A stretch of DNA of 31,229 nt from an uncultured Sphingobacteriia bacterium (GCA_945957225.1 CAMFKK010000004.1:1-31229); one strand, 5' to 3'. Counted from the stretch's first letter, positions 1 to 7,209 are shown. Notes: generated by a model from the sequence alone, not told the origin. Numbers and translations: made by a program.

Positions 1-78
1 ACGAGAAAATAAGCAAAACGAGAAAATAAGCAAAACGAGAAAATAAGCAAAACGAAAAAATAAGCAAAACGAAAAAAT
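1..78. repeat. 17-bp tandem repeat, about 4.6 copies
   Basis: The unit acgagaaaataagcaaa occurs at 1-17, 18-34 and 35-51 without change, at 52-68 with one G-to-A change, and partially at 69-78. The array is cut by the left edge, so its full copy number is unknown. A 17-bp unit is not a multiple of three and the unit carries an in-frame TAA, so it is not coding. It lies about 75 bp upstream of hicA. It may be a variable-number repeat; no function can be assigned. Confidence 0.9.
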
Positions 79-153
79 CTAAACAACTAAAATTATGAAA
101 CACATTTTTCCAAACGGCTACTACTCGGCCGCTAACAGTTTTAAAAGAAATCA

Positions 154-417
154 ATGTCACAATTTGAAAAACTTATTACAAGATTAGTATCCAATCCAAA
201 GGATTTTACATGGGATGAATTAAAAAAGGTTTTATCTCATTATGGGTACCAAGAAATAAAAAAAGGGAAAACCAATGGTTCTAGAAGAAAGTTTGCAAGC
301 ACAGACAATCATATTATATCCTTGCATAAACCACATCCTAGCCAAATATTAAAGCCCTATCAAATAAATCAGATAGTAGCATCCCTTAAAGAAAAAGGAC
401 ATTTAAAAGATGAATGA
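154..417 (+). CDS. hicA: HicA-family toxin (predicted mRNA interferase)
   Basis: This 87-aa protein resembles the HicA/YcfA-like toxins, small dsRBD-fold ribonucleases that cleave mRNA and are neutralised by HicB. The N-terminal part (about residues 18-36) has the usual helix for this family, followed by GSRRKF (42-47) and HKPHP (58-62), matching the conserved GS-x-x-x-F and H-x-P-H-P segments. The canonical catalytic histidine after GS is an arginine here; as I recall, GSR variants occur in Bacteroidota members, so this need not mean inactivity. Its stop overlaps the start of the downstream hicB by 8 bases (410-417), as expected of a translationally coupled toxin-antitoxin pair. Activity is inferred from family only. 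Confidence 0.87.
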   Translation: MSQFEKLITRLVSNPKDFTWDELKKVLSHYGYQEIKKGKTNGSRRKFASTDNHIISLHKPHPSQILKPYQINQIVASLKEKGHLKDE

Positions 418-826
418 TATATTACAATACAAAAGTTATTTTGCAAATGTACAATACAGTGCAGAGGATGATGTTTTTTATGGTCAAGTGCTTGGAATAA
501 ATGATTTAGTAAGTTTTGAGGGGACTTCTGTAAAGGAGTTAAAAGACTCTTTTTATGAAGCAGTAGATGATTATTTAGAAACATGCAAAGAATTAAATAA
601 ACAACCTGAGAAAATGTACAAAGGAAGTTTTAATATTAGAATTTCCTCAGAACTTCATAGACAAGCGGCACTTGTATCTGCTGGAAAAAAAATGACTTTA
701 AATGACTTTGTCAGACAAGCCATAGATATGGCTGTAAACAGAACTACAAATAAACGAACTATAAATACAATGATAATTTGTTTCACAATGTTTTTACCCG
801 CCATCATGGCGGGTTTTTTATTTTAA
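410..826 (+). CDS. hicB: HicB-family antitoxin with an unusual C-terminal tail
   Basis: This 138-aa product is the predicted antitoxin and autorepressor of the hicA-hicB pair. Residues 10-60 fit the partial RNase H-like HicB fold that binds the toxin (AEDDVFYGQV, then SFEGTSVKELKDSF). Residues 71-108 look like the ribbon-helix-helix DNA-binding end (GSFNIRISSELHRQAA, then NDFVRQAID). HicB proteins of this type usually stop soon after this helix. Here residues 111-138 are a tail of low-complexity and hydrophobic residues, and its last codons are translated from the terminator hairpin at 796-820. The tail may be the result of a lost stop or a frameshift. The start is fixed by the 8-base overlap with hicA. 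Confidence 0.85.
   Translation: MNDILQYKSYFANVQYSAEDDVFYGQVLGINDLVSFEGTSVKELKDSFYEAVDDYLETCKELNKQPEKMYKGSFNIRISSELHRQAALVSAGKKMTLNDFVRQAIDMAVNRTTNKRTINTMIICFTMFLPAIMAGFLF
796..825 (+). terminator. Intrinsic terminator of hicAB
   Basis: A perfect 8-bp stem (796-803 with 807-814, acccgcca/tggcgggt) and a 3-nt loop are followed by ttttttatttt. The hairpin lies inside the last codons of hicB, whose TAA is at 824-826. Confidence 0.85.
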
Positions 827-955
827 CTAACCTATCTGATTTAAAATTTAATTTTCTAGAATTGCCCCGTCCTTAATATTTGTACAAAGAAGGATTAATC
901 CATTCAATCTAAATATTATAATTCATTTTGTATCTTCCAAGTACAACCAACTAAC
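827..955. promoter_or_regulatory. Intergenic region with possible amidohydrolase promoter
   Basis: This AT-rich 129-bp gap holds the likely promoter of the 956 gene. The sequence tatcttcc at 931-938 is a six-of-eight match to the Bacteroidota -7 box TAnnTTTG and lies 17 bases before the ATG. No clear -33 box was seen, so the call is weak. Confidence 0.3.
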
Positions 956-2284
956 ATGAAGCCAATCAGCACGCTTATTGCATTCTTCTTTTTGACCATC
1001 GGCGCGCAAGCGCAAACAAAAGCCTTTGTAGGTGGAACCCTGATTGATGGTTTTGGTGGCAAGCCCATTTACAATAGTGTCATCATTGTAGAAAACCAGC
1101 GAATCAAAACCGTGGGTACGGTGGCAACAACGCCTATTCCAAAAGGGGCCGAAATTATTTCTACAGAAGGTATGAGTGTTTTGCCTGGGCTCTGGGATAT
1201 GCACGTGCATTTGATGATCAATGGGCATAGTGATTATGACCATTGGGATAGTGCCTATATGAAGGATTTTGAGAAAGTGGTGATGCCGGCTTCGGCCCAC
1301 CAATTGCTAATGGCCGGGGTGACCAGTGCGCGTGACCTGGGTGGGCCGTTGGAAGCTAGTATTAATGTAAAAAAACGGATTGACAAGGGTGAATTGCCAG
1401 GACCAACACTCTATGTATCCGGACCCTTTATTCAACACAAACCTTATCCGCATACAGAAGCTTATCGTTGGGGAGTGAATGGTGTGGAAGACGCAAAAGC
1501 AAAAGTGCGCAAACTAGCAGAAGCGGGTGTGAACGTGATTAAGTTGATAGACCAAGACGAAATGACTTTGGAAGAAGCACAAGCCGTAGTTGATGAAGCG
1601 CATAAATACAAATTGCCTGTGGTGGGTCACTCACACAGACCCAATGAAATTAGGGTGGGAATGAAAATTGGTGTGGACTGTTTTGAGCACACGGGTTTGG
1701 CATCGGCGCCAGAATATCCGGAAGATATTATTCAAATGATCAAAGAGCGCACCGCTCAAATGAGTAAGGGCCCCTTCTTTTGGACGCCTACTGTTGAAGG
1801 TTTGTACAATTATGAATATATCAGAGATAATCCAGAAAAATTGGATGATCCATCTTGGCAACTAGACCTGCCAGATAATATTATCAAGGATATTAAAGAG
1901 TCACTCAAGTATCCTGGCAGGATGCCCTATTTTCAGATGACGCCTATTCGTCGCCCAACGCTGGAGAAGAAAGTAAATCAGTTGAAAAATGCTGGTGCCG
2001 TTTTGTTAATTGGAACTGATAGTGGGATTCCCATGAAATTCCATAGCCAGAGCACTTGGAATGAACTAGATGTATGGGTAAACAAATTTGGTTTTGACGC
2101 CATGTACGCTATCAAGGCTGCTACATATTGGCCTGCACTAGCCATGCGTGTAGACAAAGACTATGGCACTATTAGTGAAGGCAAGTATGCCGATATCATT
2201 GCTGTAAAAGGCGATGTCTTGCGATACATTGACCTCTTGCAAAAAGTAGATCTGGTGTACAAGCACGGTAAAAAAGTGAAGTAA
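956..2284 (+). CDS. Exported metal-dependent amidohydrolase (imidazolonepropionase/prolidase-like)
   Basis: This 442-aa protein starts with a signal peptide (about 1-20, ending GAQAQ). It is a TIM-barrel amidohydrolase of the group annotated as imidazolonepropionase-like or Xaa-Pro dipeptidase-like. Visible metal-site motifs are H83-x-H85 in DMHVH, a candidate bridging lysine K196 in VIKLID, H225/H227 in GHSH, H245 in FEHTG and the catalytic aspartate D355 in GTDSG, so the full binuclear set appears present. The C-terminal KYADIIAVKGD segment is the usual composite beta-sandwich return. The substrate cannot be read from sequence; dipeptides or cyclic amides are typical of relatives. Its TAA overlaps the ATG of the sirtuin gene by one base, implying one transcript. 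Confidence 0.88.
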   Translation: MKPISTLIAFFFLTIGAQAQTKAFVGGTLIDGFGGKPIYNSVIIVENQRIKTVGTVATTPIPKGAEIISTEGMSVLPGLWDMHVHLMINGHSDYDHWDSAYMKDFEKVVMPASAHQLLMAGVTSARDLGGPLEASINVKKRIDKGELPGPTLYVSGPFIQHKPYPHTEAYRWGVNGVEDAKAKVRKLAEAGVNVIKLIDQDEMTLEEAQAVVDEAHKYKLPVVGHSHRPNEIRVGMKIGVDCFEHTGLASAPEYPEDIIQMIKERTAQMSKGPFFWTPTVEGLYNYEYIRDNPEKLDDPSWQLDLPDNIIKDIKESLKYPGRMPYFQMTPIRRPTLEKKVNQLKNAGAVLLIGTDSGIPMKFHSQSTWNELDVWVNKFGFDAMYAIKAATYWPALAMRVDKDYGTISEGKYADIIAVKGDVLRYIDLLQKVDLVYKHGKKVK

Positions 2285-3012
2285 TGGACAATAGCGTAGT
2301 AGTTGTAACAGGTGCGGGCATTTCTGTAGACTCGGGCATTCAACCCTTTAGGGGAAAGAATGGTCTATGGAATGAGAATCCAACTACCATGGCAACCTAT
2401 GAGAAATTCAAAACGGATCCGGGGCATTTTTTGTCTTGGTACTATCATAGATTTGTTAGCTGCCGCGATGCGCTTCCTAATGCCACGCATGAAATTCTAG
2501 CAGCTAATCAGATTCGGGTGATTACCCAGAATGTAGACAACCTACATATCAAAGCGGCGCATCCAATTCAGCGATTAATTGAGATTCATGGAAATATCAA
2601 TTTCAAAAGACGCATTCCAGCTTATTCAAAAGAAGAATTGGTTTTGGCAAATTGGGATTTTGTAAAAGAAGCGGAGGATCAAATTCCTGCGCTATTTGAA
2701 CTCTTTGAAATTGGTAAGAATGGAACCATTGATTTTGATAAATCCTATCGGCCACATATATTGCTCTTTGATGAATATTATTCAGATCTCTATGAAACGG
2801 AAACAGCTATGGATTGGACTGCAGAAGCTGAGACCATCATCTTCATGGGTACATCCAATTCCGTAGGCATAACCAATATGGTGTTGGAGTCAGCCCTCAG
2901 AGGCGGCAAAGAAGTAATAGTGGTAGATCCTAATCCAGCTCCTTCTTTACGTTATCCAGGTATTCAAATTTTTGCGGAGTCTGCAATGGACTTTTCAAAA
3001 AGATATTTTTAG
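2284..3012 (+). CDS. Sir2-family NAD-dependent deacylase, class III-like, without zinc-ribbon cysteines
   Basis: This 242-aa protein carries the sirtuin hallmarks: GAGIS (10-14) for NAD binding, TQNVDNLH (81-88), catalytic H102 in IEIHGN, and GTSNSV near the C-terminus. A Y53-x-x-R56 pair sits where CobB and human SIRT5 have the YxxR motif that selects acidic acyl groups, so desuccinylase or demalonylase activity is plausible (inference). Only one cysteine (C60) is present, so the four-Cys structural zinc ribbon is missing; residues 104-150 replace it. Zinc-less sirtuins are, to my knowledge, common in Bacteroidota. No signal peptide is seen, so it is cytoplasmic, unlike the amidohydrolase it overlaps by one base. 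It converges on the M1 gene with a one-base gap between stops. Confidence 0.88.
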   Translation: MDNSVVVVTGAGISVDSGIQPFRGKNGLWNENPTTMATYEKFKTDPGHFLSWYYHRFVSCRDALPNATHEILAANQIRVITQNVDNLHIKAAHPIQRLIEIHGNINFKRRIPAYSKEELVLANWDFVKEAEDQIPALFELFEIGKNGTIDFDKSYRPHILLFDEYYSDLYETETAMDWTAEAETIIFMGTSNSVGITNMVLESALRGGKEVIVVDPNPAPSLRYPGIQIFAESAMDFSKRYF

Positions 3013-3013
3013 G

Positions 3014-4645
3014 TTAATGCACCAAGTCATACAATAAAACAGTTCTTGGATCAAGGGATACAAAAGCTGGTTTTGTTGCTGATGGAATTTTAAAATCAGC
3101 GGTCTTGGTATTTAATTGTTGTTTCACTAACTGTTGTTCTGCTACTCCGTTTTTCATAATGCCAAACTCTATGGGTACATCAAAAACAAATCCAGATGAT
3201 TGATGCTGTTGCACATGAATCAAGATCTGTTTTGAGGCTTCATCATAATCCCAGGTCCAACTTAACTTTAAATTATCGGGTTTGTTCAACCACTGACTAA
3301 AGAAGGGTTTCAAATTTTGGTTGGAAGCTTTTTCCATTTCAGCAATCAAATCATTTGTGGTGGCATTGGCATTAAAATACTTTTTATAATAAGCCTGTAT
3401 GCCTTTTTTGAAATTTACTTCTCCTATTTTGTCTCTAAGCATATGCATGATCCAGGCACCTTTCTGATAAGTAAGACCACTGGTAACCTCACCGGTTTCC
3501 GCTGAACGATTGCTGACAATGCTGAACAGAGAATCTTTTTTGATATAATCGTAGACAGACTTTTTGGCGTTTTTAACACCAGCTATATATTCATCGTGTC
3601 CATAAGCGTGTTCAATAAAGAGCAGTGTAAAAAAAGTAGTCAAACCCTCGCTTAGCCAAGCATCATCCCAAGTAGATTCTGTAACGGCATTTCCAAACCA
3701 TTGGTGGGCAATCTCGTGAATTACTACATTTCTTAATCGTACTTCTTTTTTACCAGTGATTAATTTCTCTGCATAATAAATGGCAGAAGAAGTTTCCATA
3801 CCACCACCAGAAACAGTAGACTGAACATTAGCTAGTTTTTCATAAGCAAAGGGTCCTACATAGTCACTGTAAAAAGCAAGTACTTGTTTGGTGGGTTCGG
3901 CAAAATCGGCAAAGCCAGCTTCGCGATCTTGAGGATATACCCAAGTCTGAATGGCTTTCCCATTAAATTGATCCACCTGTTGTACGGCAAACTCTGCTAC
4001 TCCCAAAACAAATAACCAACAAGAAACAGGAACTGATTGTTTCCAGTGTGTGAGTTTGGTATTGTTGCCAAGCACAGACTCTTCCATTAATAAACCATTA
4101 GAAATTACTTGGTATTTTGATGGGGCTGTAACTATGAATTCGCTGGTGGCTTTGTCATAGGGATGATCAATAGAAGGTAACCAGTGTCTGGTTTTGTTGG
4201 GCCAGTTCTCACTAAAGAAAGTTCTGTCTCCAAATTTGTTGGCAATAATTCTTAGTCCTTCTTCTGGAATGCCCTTATACTGAATCTCAAATGTGATGAT
4301 GGTATCCGTGGTGGATGGCTTAGCCAGTTGTATCATTAGAGAGTCTCCAACATGGGTATAATTCAGTGCTTGATTGTTGGAACTAATGGATTGCACCATC
4401 ATACCCTTTCCTTTTCTCAGCTCAGATTGATTGACTAGGTCTAATCTAAACTGTTTGATATTGCTTTTTTTAAATTGTATATTGATAGAAGCCTTTCCAA
4501 AAATTTCATTGTTATTATCCGATACGCTTATTTCAAAGCGATAGTGTAACACGTCTATGAAATAATTGCGAGGATAGGTGTCAGCAAAACTTTTGTTACT
4601 AAATAGGCAAACAAATAACAATATCAAACAATAGTTAGATCTCAT
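3014..4645 (-). CDS. Exported M1-family metallopeptidase (second gene of a tandem pair)
   Basis: This 543-aa protein has a signal peptide (about 1-21). The M1 zinc site is complete: H310-E311-x-x-H314 in HEIAHQWFGN and the third ligand E333 in LSEGLTTFF. The substrate-anchoring GAMEN element is GGMETSS (281-287), a variant in which the final N is replaced. At 543 aa it lacks the long C-terminal helical domain of aminopeptidase N. It probably releases N-terminal residues from peptides in the periplasm or outside the cell. The gene lies 41 bp downstream of another M1 gene on the same strand and is probably cotranscribed with it; overall similarity between the two is low, so an old duplication or independent recruitment is likely. 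Confidence 0.92.
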   Translation of the reverse strand: MRSNYCLILLFVCLFSNKSFADTYPRNYFIDVLHYRFEISVSDNNNEIFGKASINIQFKKSNIKQFRLDLVNQSELRKGKGMMVQSISSNNQALNYTHVGDSLMIQLAKPSTTDTIITFEIQYKGIPEEGLRIIANKFGDRTFFSENWPNKTRHWLPSIDHPYDKATSEFIVTAPSKYQVISNGLLMEESVLGNNTKLTHWKQSVPVSCWLFVLGVAEFAVQQVDQFNGKAIQTWVYPQDREAGFADFAEPTKQVLAFYSDYVGPFAYEKLANVQSTVSGGGMETSSAIYYAEKLITGKKEVRLRNVVIHEIAHQWFGNAVTESTWDDAWLSEGLTTFFTLLFIEHAYGHDEYIAGVKNAKKSVYDYIKKDSLFSIVSNRSAETGEVTSGLTYQKGAWIMHMLRDKIGEVNFKKGIQAYYKKYFNANATTNDLIAEMEKASNQNLKPFFSQWLNKPDNLKLSWTWDYDEASKQILIHVQQHQSSGFVFDVPIEFGIMKNGVAEQQLVKQQLNTKTADFKIPSATKPAFVSLDPRTVLLYDLVH

Positions 4646-4686
4646 AAGTATAATGATTGATCTTTTAAATATTTAGAGATCCTTGA

Positions 4687-6294
4687 TTATAAAGATTGAA
4701 CTTTTTTCAAATAATATCCTTTGTTATCAACCTGCGGCGGTGTTTTACTATTGATGGTTATGCCCTCTTTGTCAATCATCATTTTTGAAACACCCTCTGA
4801 GCTGCTGACCTCAAAAGGAAGTTTCATAAAAGCATTATTTACTTTAATGCTGTATTTCTGATAACCAACTTCTTTGATCACAATCTCTAATTGTTGGGTT
4901 GTTCTGCAATAAAAATCAAAGAAGGGCTTTAGGTTCATGTCCGATGCCTTGCTAAACAATTGTTCTACATCAGTGGTGGTTACCATATTGTCATACGTAT
5001 ACTGCGGATCGGTAGCTAGTTTCTTTAGGGTTGGGAAAAATATAGCATCTCCAATGACATATCTTAGACTATGCATGAAAAAAGAACCTTTTGTATAAAT
5101 GTCTGACTGGGCGTAGGTTTCATCTTCACTCATTTCTTCACCGCCCACCAATGGTTTGATATATCTAATAGAGCGTTTGTGGGCATTTATGATTTTATCA
5201 TATGCATCTTGACCGCCCAGTTCATAGTGGATCAAGGCCTCTGAATAAGTGCCAATCCCTTCCTGAATCCACTCATGCGCCCAGTCTTTATTAGTGACTT
5301 TATTTGCCCACCATTCATGTGCATATTCGTGAAACAAATTGTCAGAGTAATCGCTTTCGCCAATTTTGGTATAAACGAATTTGTTTTGGAAAGTAATATT
5401 GGTTTGATGCTCCATGCCTGGGTTAGGAACTGCGCAAATACCAATCTTTTCTTTTACCCAAGGATATTCACCAAAGTATTTTTCTAGCACCTGACTATCG
5501 CGCTTTTTCAGCGCAATGACTTTTTTGGCTTCTGCACTATCTTCAGCTAAAATATAAAACTGAATAGGCACTTTATTGCCATTGATGGTGGTGTATTCAT
5601 CCGTTGCAACATGGTATTTGCCAATATTGAATACCATGGTATAGGTACTCATAGGATAAATAGTTTTCCAGTGAAAGGTTTTCTTTCCCTTAGACTTTGT
5701 CACTTTTTGTAAAAGACCAGGACCGCTCACTGTTAAAGTATCAGGCACCGTAATCATCATATCAACACCTTCATTGGGTTCGTCACTAGGATGGTCCTTG
5801 GTAGGGGTATAAATTCTGGCCCCTTCTTTTTGGCAATTGATAGCTACCCAAGGATTGCCAGACCTGTCTTTAGTAAAGGTAAATCCACCCAACCACGGCG
5901 GCCTTACGGCGATGGGCGGCTCCCCACCATATTCCACTTTTACCAATTGCTTACCCTCTAAGAATGGACTCTTGCCAGTGATATAAATTTTATGGTCCTT
6001 ATGATCAAAGCTGACAGGCTTATTGTTTACGCTGACTTTTTGAATGGTTAAGAGATTCACCAGATCCAATAAAATAGTGTCCGTATTTTTAGCCAAGATT
6101 AACGAAACCTCTGTTGCGCCTTGAATAGTTTTGTTAGTCAGGTCCACATTGAGGTTAATGGTATAATGGCGAATATCCATAATGGCTTGCAAGGGCTGCA
6201 ACTTGCCACCTGAAGATAGTTTACTGATATCTCTGTTTTGAGCAATGGACATTGTAGCCACTAAGCTGCAAATTAATAGGAGCGTATTTTTCAT
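4687..6294 (-). CDS. Exported M1-family metallopeptidase (first gene of a tandem pair)
   Basis: This 535-aa protein starts with a signal peptide (about 1-18, ending SIAQ). The zinc ligands are H322 and H326 in HEYAHEWW, with E323 as the catalytic base and E345 in IQEGIGTYSE as third ligand. The exopeptidase motif is degenerate (PGMEHQTN, 292-299). The N-terminal 200 residues form the saddle beta-domain typical of M1 enzymes; the C-terminus is short. It is the promoter-proximal gene of the M1 pair. The 5' side faces the long intergenic region 6295-6862, which may hold its promoter. The substrate cannot be predicted; the change in GAMEN may alter N-terminus recognition. Confidence 0.92.
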   Translation of the reverse strand: MKNTLLLICSLVATMSIAQNRDISKLSSGGKLQPLQAIMDIRHYTINLNVDLTNKTIQGATEVSLILAKNTDTILLDLVNLLTIQKVSVNNKPVSFDHKDHKIYITGKSPFLEGKQLVKVEYGGEPPIAVRPPWLGGFTFTKDRSGNPWVAINCQKEGARIYTPTKDHPSDEPNEGVDMMITVPDTLTVSGPGLLQKVTKSKGKKTFHWKTIYPMSTYTMVFNIGKYHVATDEYTTINGNKVPIQFYILAEDSAEAKKVIALKKRDSQVLEKYFGEYPWVKEKIGICAVPNPGMEHQTNITFQNKFVYTKIGESDYSDNLFHEYAHEWWANKVTNKDWAHEWIQEGIGTYSEALIHYELGGQDAYDKIINAHKRSIRYIKPLVGGEEMSEDETYAQSDIYTKGSFFMHSLRYVIGDAIFFPTLKKLATDPQYTYDNMVTTTDVEQLFSKASDMNLKPFFDFYCRTTQQLEIVIKEVGYQKYSIKVNNAFMKLPFEVSSSEGVSKMMIDKEGITINSKTPPQVDNKGYYLKKVQSL

Positions 6295-6441
6295 ATTTCT
6301 GATTGTTTGCTTTTCAGTGCTTCTAAGGCAATGAAAAAATTTGTTTTAACAATTTAAATGTTTCTAAGCAATTTGTTCTCTTTATTAGCAGAATTGTTAT
6401 TCTTAAACGCTATTCAATTAATTATTATGATCCCACAACTG

Positions 6442-6569
6442 CTATCTCATATCCTCTTTAATCCACTAACCTCCATCACCCTCCATAATCCCATAACCTC
6501 CAACACATATCTCCTTATTCTCTATATTCCATTTCATCCTACCCACATCTTCTTATCCTCCTTAATCTA
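6442..6569. other. 128-nt stretch without a single G on the plus strand
   Basis: Between the G at 6441 and the G at 6570 every base is A, C or T. The stretch is built from short C runs (CC, CCC) in a T/A background with four CCTCC words starting at 6470, 6480, 6497 and 6557. The minus strand is therefore rich in GG, GGG and GGAGG. Flanking DNA to about 6430 and 6594 has the same bias. It is not a simple tandem repeat and I see no supported gene in it. It could be a strand-asymmetric RNA, a two-tetrad G-quadruplex region on the minus strand, or a drifted repeat. Confidence 0.85.
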
Positions 6570-6610
6570 GTAATCCCTTCTCTCCCGGACCTATCTGTTT
6601 TTCAATTTTT

Positions 6611-6664
6611 AAAACACCCCCCTTTTTTATACTATATCGAGTATAAATTAAGGGGTGTTTTTTT
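6611..6664 (+). other. Long nested hairpin, terminator-like on the plus strand
   Basis: The outer stem aaaacacccc (6611-6620) pairs perfectly with ggggtgtttt (6652-6661), and the first palindrome of the operator array is nested inside. A run of seven T (6658-6664) follows. It has the form of an intrinsic terminator or attenuator, but no plus-strand gene ends upstream. It may act as an attenuator for transcription towards the HipB-like gene, or be part of a small repeat. Confidence 0.55.
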
Positions 6665-6717
6665 ATACTAGATTGAGTATATTTTTTTAGTGCCATTTTT
6701 ATACTAGAAAAAGTATA
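6628..6717. promoter_or_regulatory. Array of three 18-bp palindromic sites, 36 bp apart (HipB-type operators)
   Basis: TATACT-N6-AGTATA occurs at 6628-6645, 6664-6681 and 6700-6717. The starts are exactly 36 bp apart, although the DNA between the sites differs. Written as TATAC-N8-GTATA, each site has the same half-site length and spacing as the E. coli HipB operator TATCC-N8-GGATA (established knowledge). The array lies 146 bp upstream of the ATG of a HipB-like regulator, which suggests autoregulation (inference). The third site is extended by flanking ccattttt and aaaaaatgg (6693-6725) into a long imperfect palindrome. Confidence 0.7.
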
Positions 6718-6862
6718 AAAAATGGACTTTTTAAAAACGGCAAAAAACAAGTAACTCCCAATGTCTATTTCCTAAATAAATTTTACCATCAAAATCATTT
6801 AGTGTTTTTAATGGTTTCTTATTTTATTGAATATTAGTTTAGTGATAGAATCAATTAGTAAT

Positions 6863-7117
6863 ATGGAACTTGCTGAATTTGTAAAATATCAACGTCGTTA
6901 CTACAGTCAAAGACAACAGGATTTAGCAGATATGGCTGGTGTGGGTTTACATTTTATAAGAGATTTAGAACAGGGAAAAAAATCATTGCGGATGGATAAA
7001 GTAAATCAGGTCTTAGCTGTTTATAAAGCAGAAATGACACCAATGGCAATTCATCTCAATAAAAGCAGAACTACTGAATGTCTTCCTAAGAGATATAAAG
7101 ATCATTATCGGTGGTAA
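6863..7117 (+). CDS. HipB-like helix-turn-helix regulator, solitary
   Basis: This 84-aa protein is an XRE/Cro-type DNA-binding protein close in style to HipB, the antitoxin-repressor of HipBA modules. Residues 6-58 form the HTH: SQRQQDLADMAGVGLHFIRDLEQGK, interrupted here only by naming, contains the Q-x-x-L-A-x-x-A-G-V recognition pattern, followed by the HipB-like RMDKVNQVL. I chose the ATG at 6863 rather than the TTG at 6827 because homology starts at MELAEF; the longer form adds 12 residues without family resemblance. No hipA follows: the next gene in the same direction is a propeller protein. The upstream array of three palindromes is its likely binding site. The C-terminal 20 residues (from about 65) are basic and unrecognised. 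Confidence 0.8.
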   Translation: MELAEFVKYQRRYYSQRQQDLADMAGVGLHFIRDLEQGKKSLRMDKVNQVLAVYKAEMTPMAIHLNKSRTTECLPKRYKDHYRW

Positions 7118-7180
7118 AGATTTAATTTTGTTGAGTATAGTTGATTTGCCTTAGTCGTTATGTAAAGCATTTTATTAGTA

Positions 7181-7206
7181 ACTTGTCTTTCTTCACCAAG
7201 ACAAGT
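7181..7206 (+). promoter_or_regulatory. Hairpin directly in front of the propeller 1 start codon
   Basis: A perfect 9-bp inverted repeat (acttgtctt 7181-7189, aagacaagt 7198-7206) with an 8-nt loop ends three bases before the ATG at 7210. In RNA it would place a stem at the ribosome entry site; as DNA it could be an operator. The TTTG-like element ttgatttg at 7141-7148 is a possible -7 box. Confidence 0.5.
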
Positions 7207-7209
7207 ACA

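Noticed and set aside
1..78. CRISPR array at the left edge
   Set aside because: Units are directly adjacent 17-mers with no spacers and no cas genes.
95..187. 30-codon ORF starting at ATG 95, overlapping hicA
   Set aside because: No recognisable leader or family and it overlaps hicA in another frame; too short to support.
6358..6570. 70-codon plus-strand ORF across the G-free tract
   Set aside because: It is open because TAG and TGA stops need G and C-rich codons dominate; the protein is low-complexity Leu/Ile/Pro/His with no family resemblance.
6562..6750. 62-codon minus-strand ORF over the operator array
   Set aside because: It covers the three palindromes and hairpins and encodes low-complexity Lys/Ile/Tyr residues; noncoding explanation is better.
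7141..7209. TTG start giving propeller 1 an extra 23 residues
   Set aside because: The signal peptide starts at the ATG at 7210, and the extension covers a hairpin and probable promoter.
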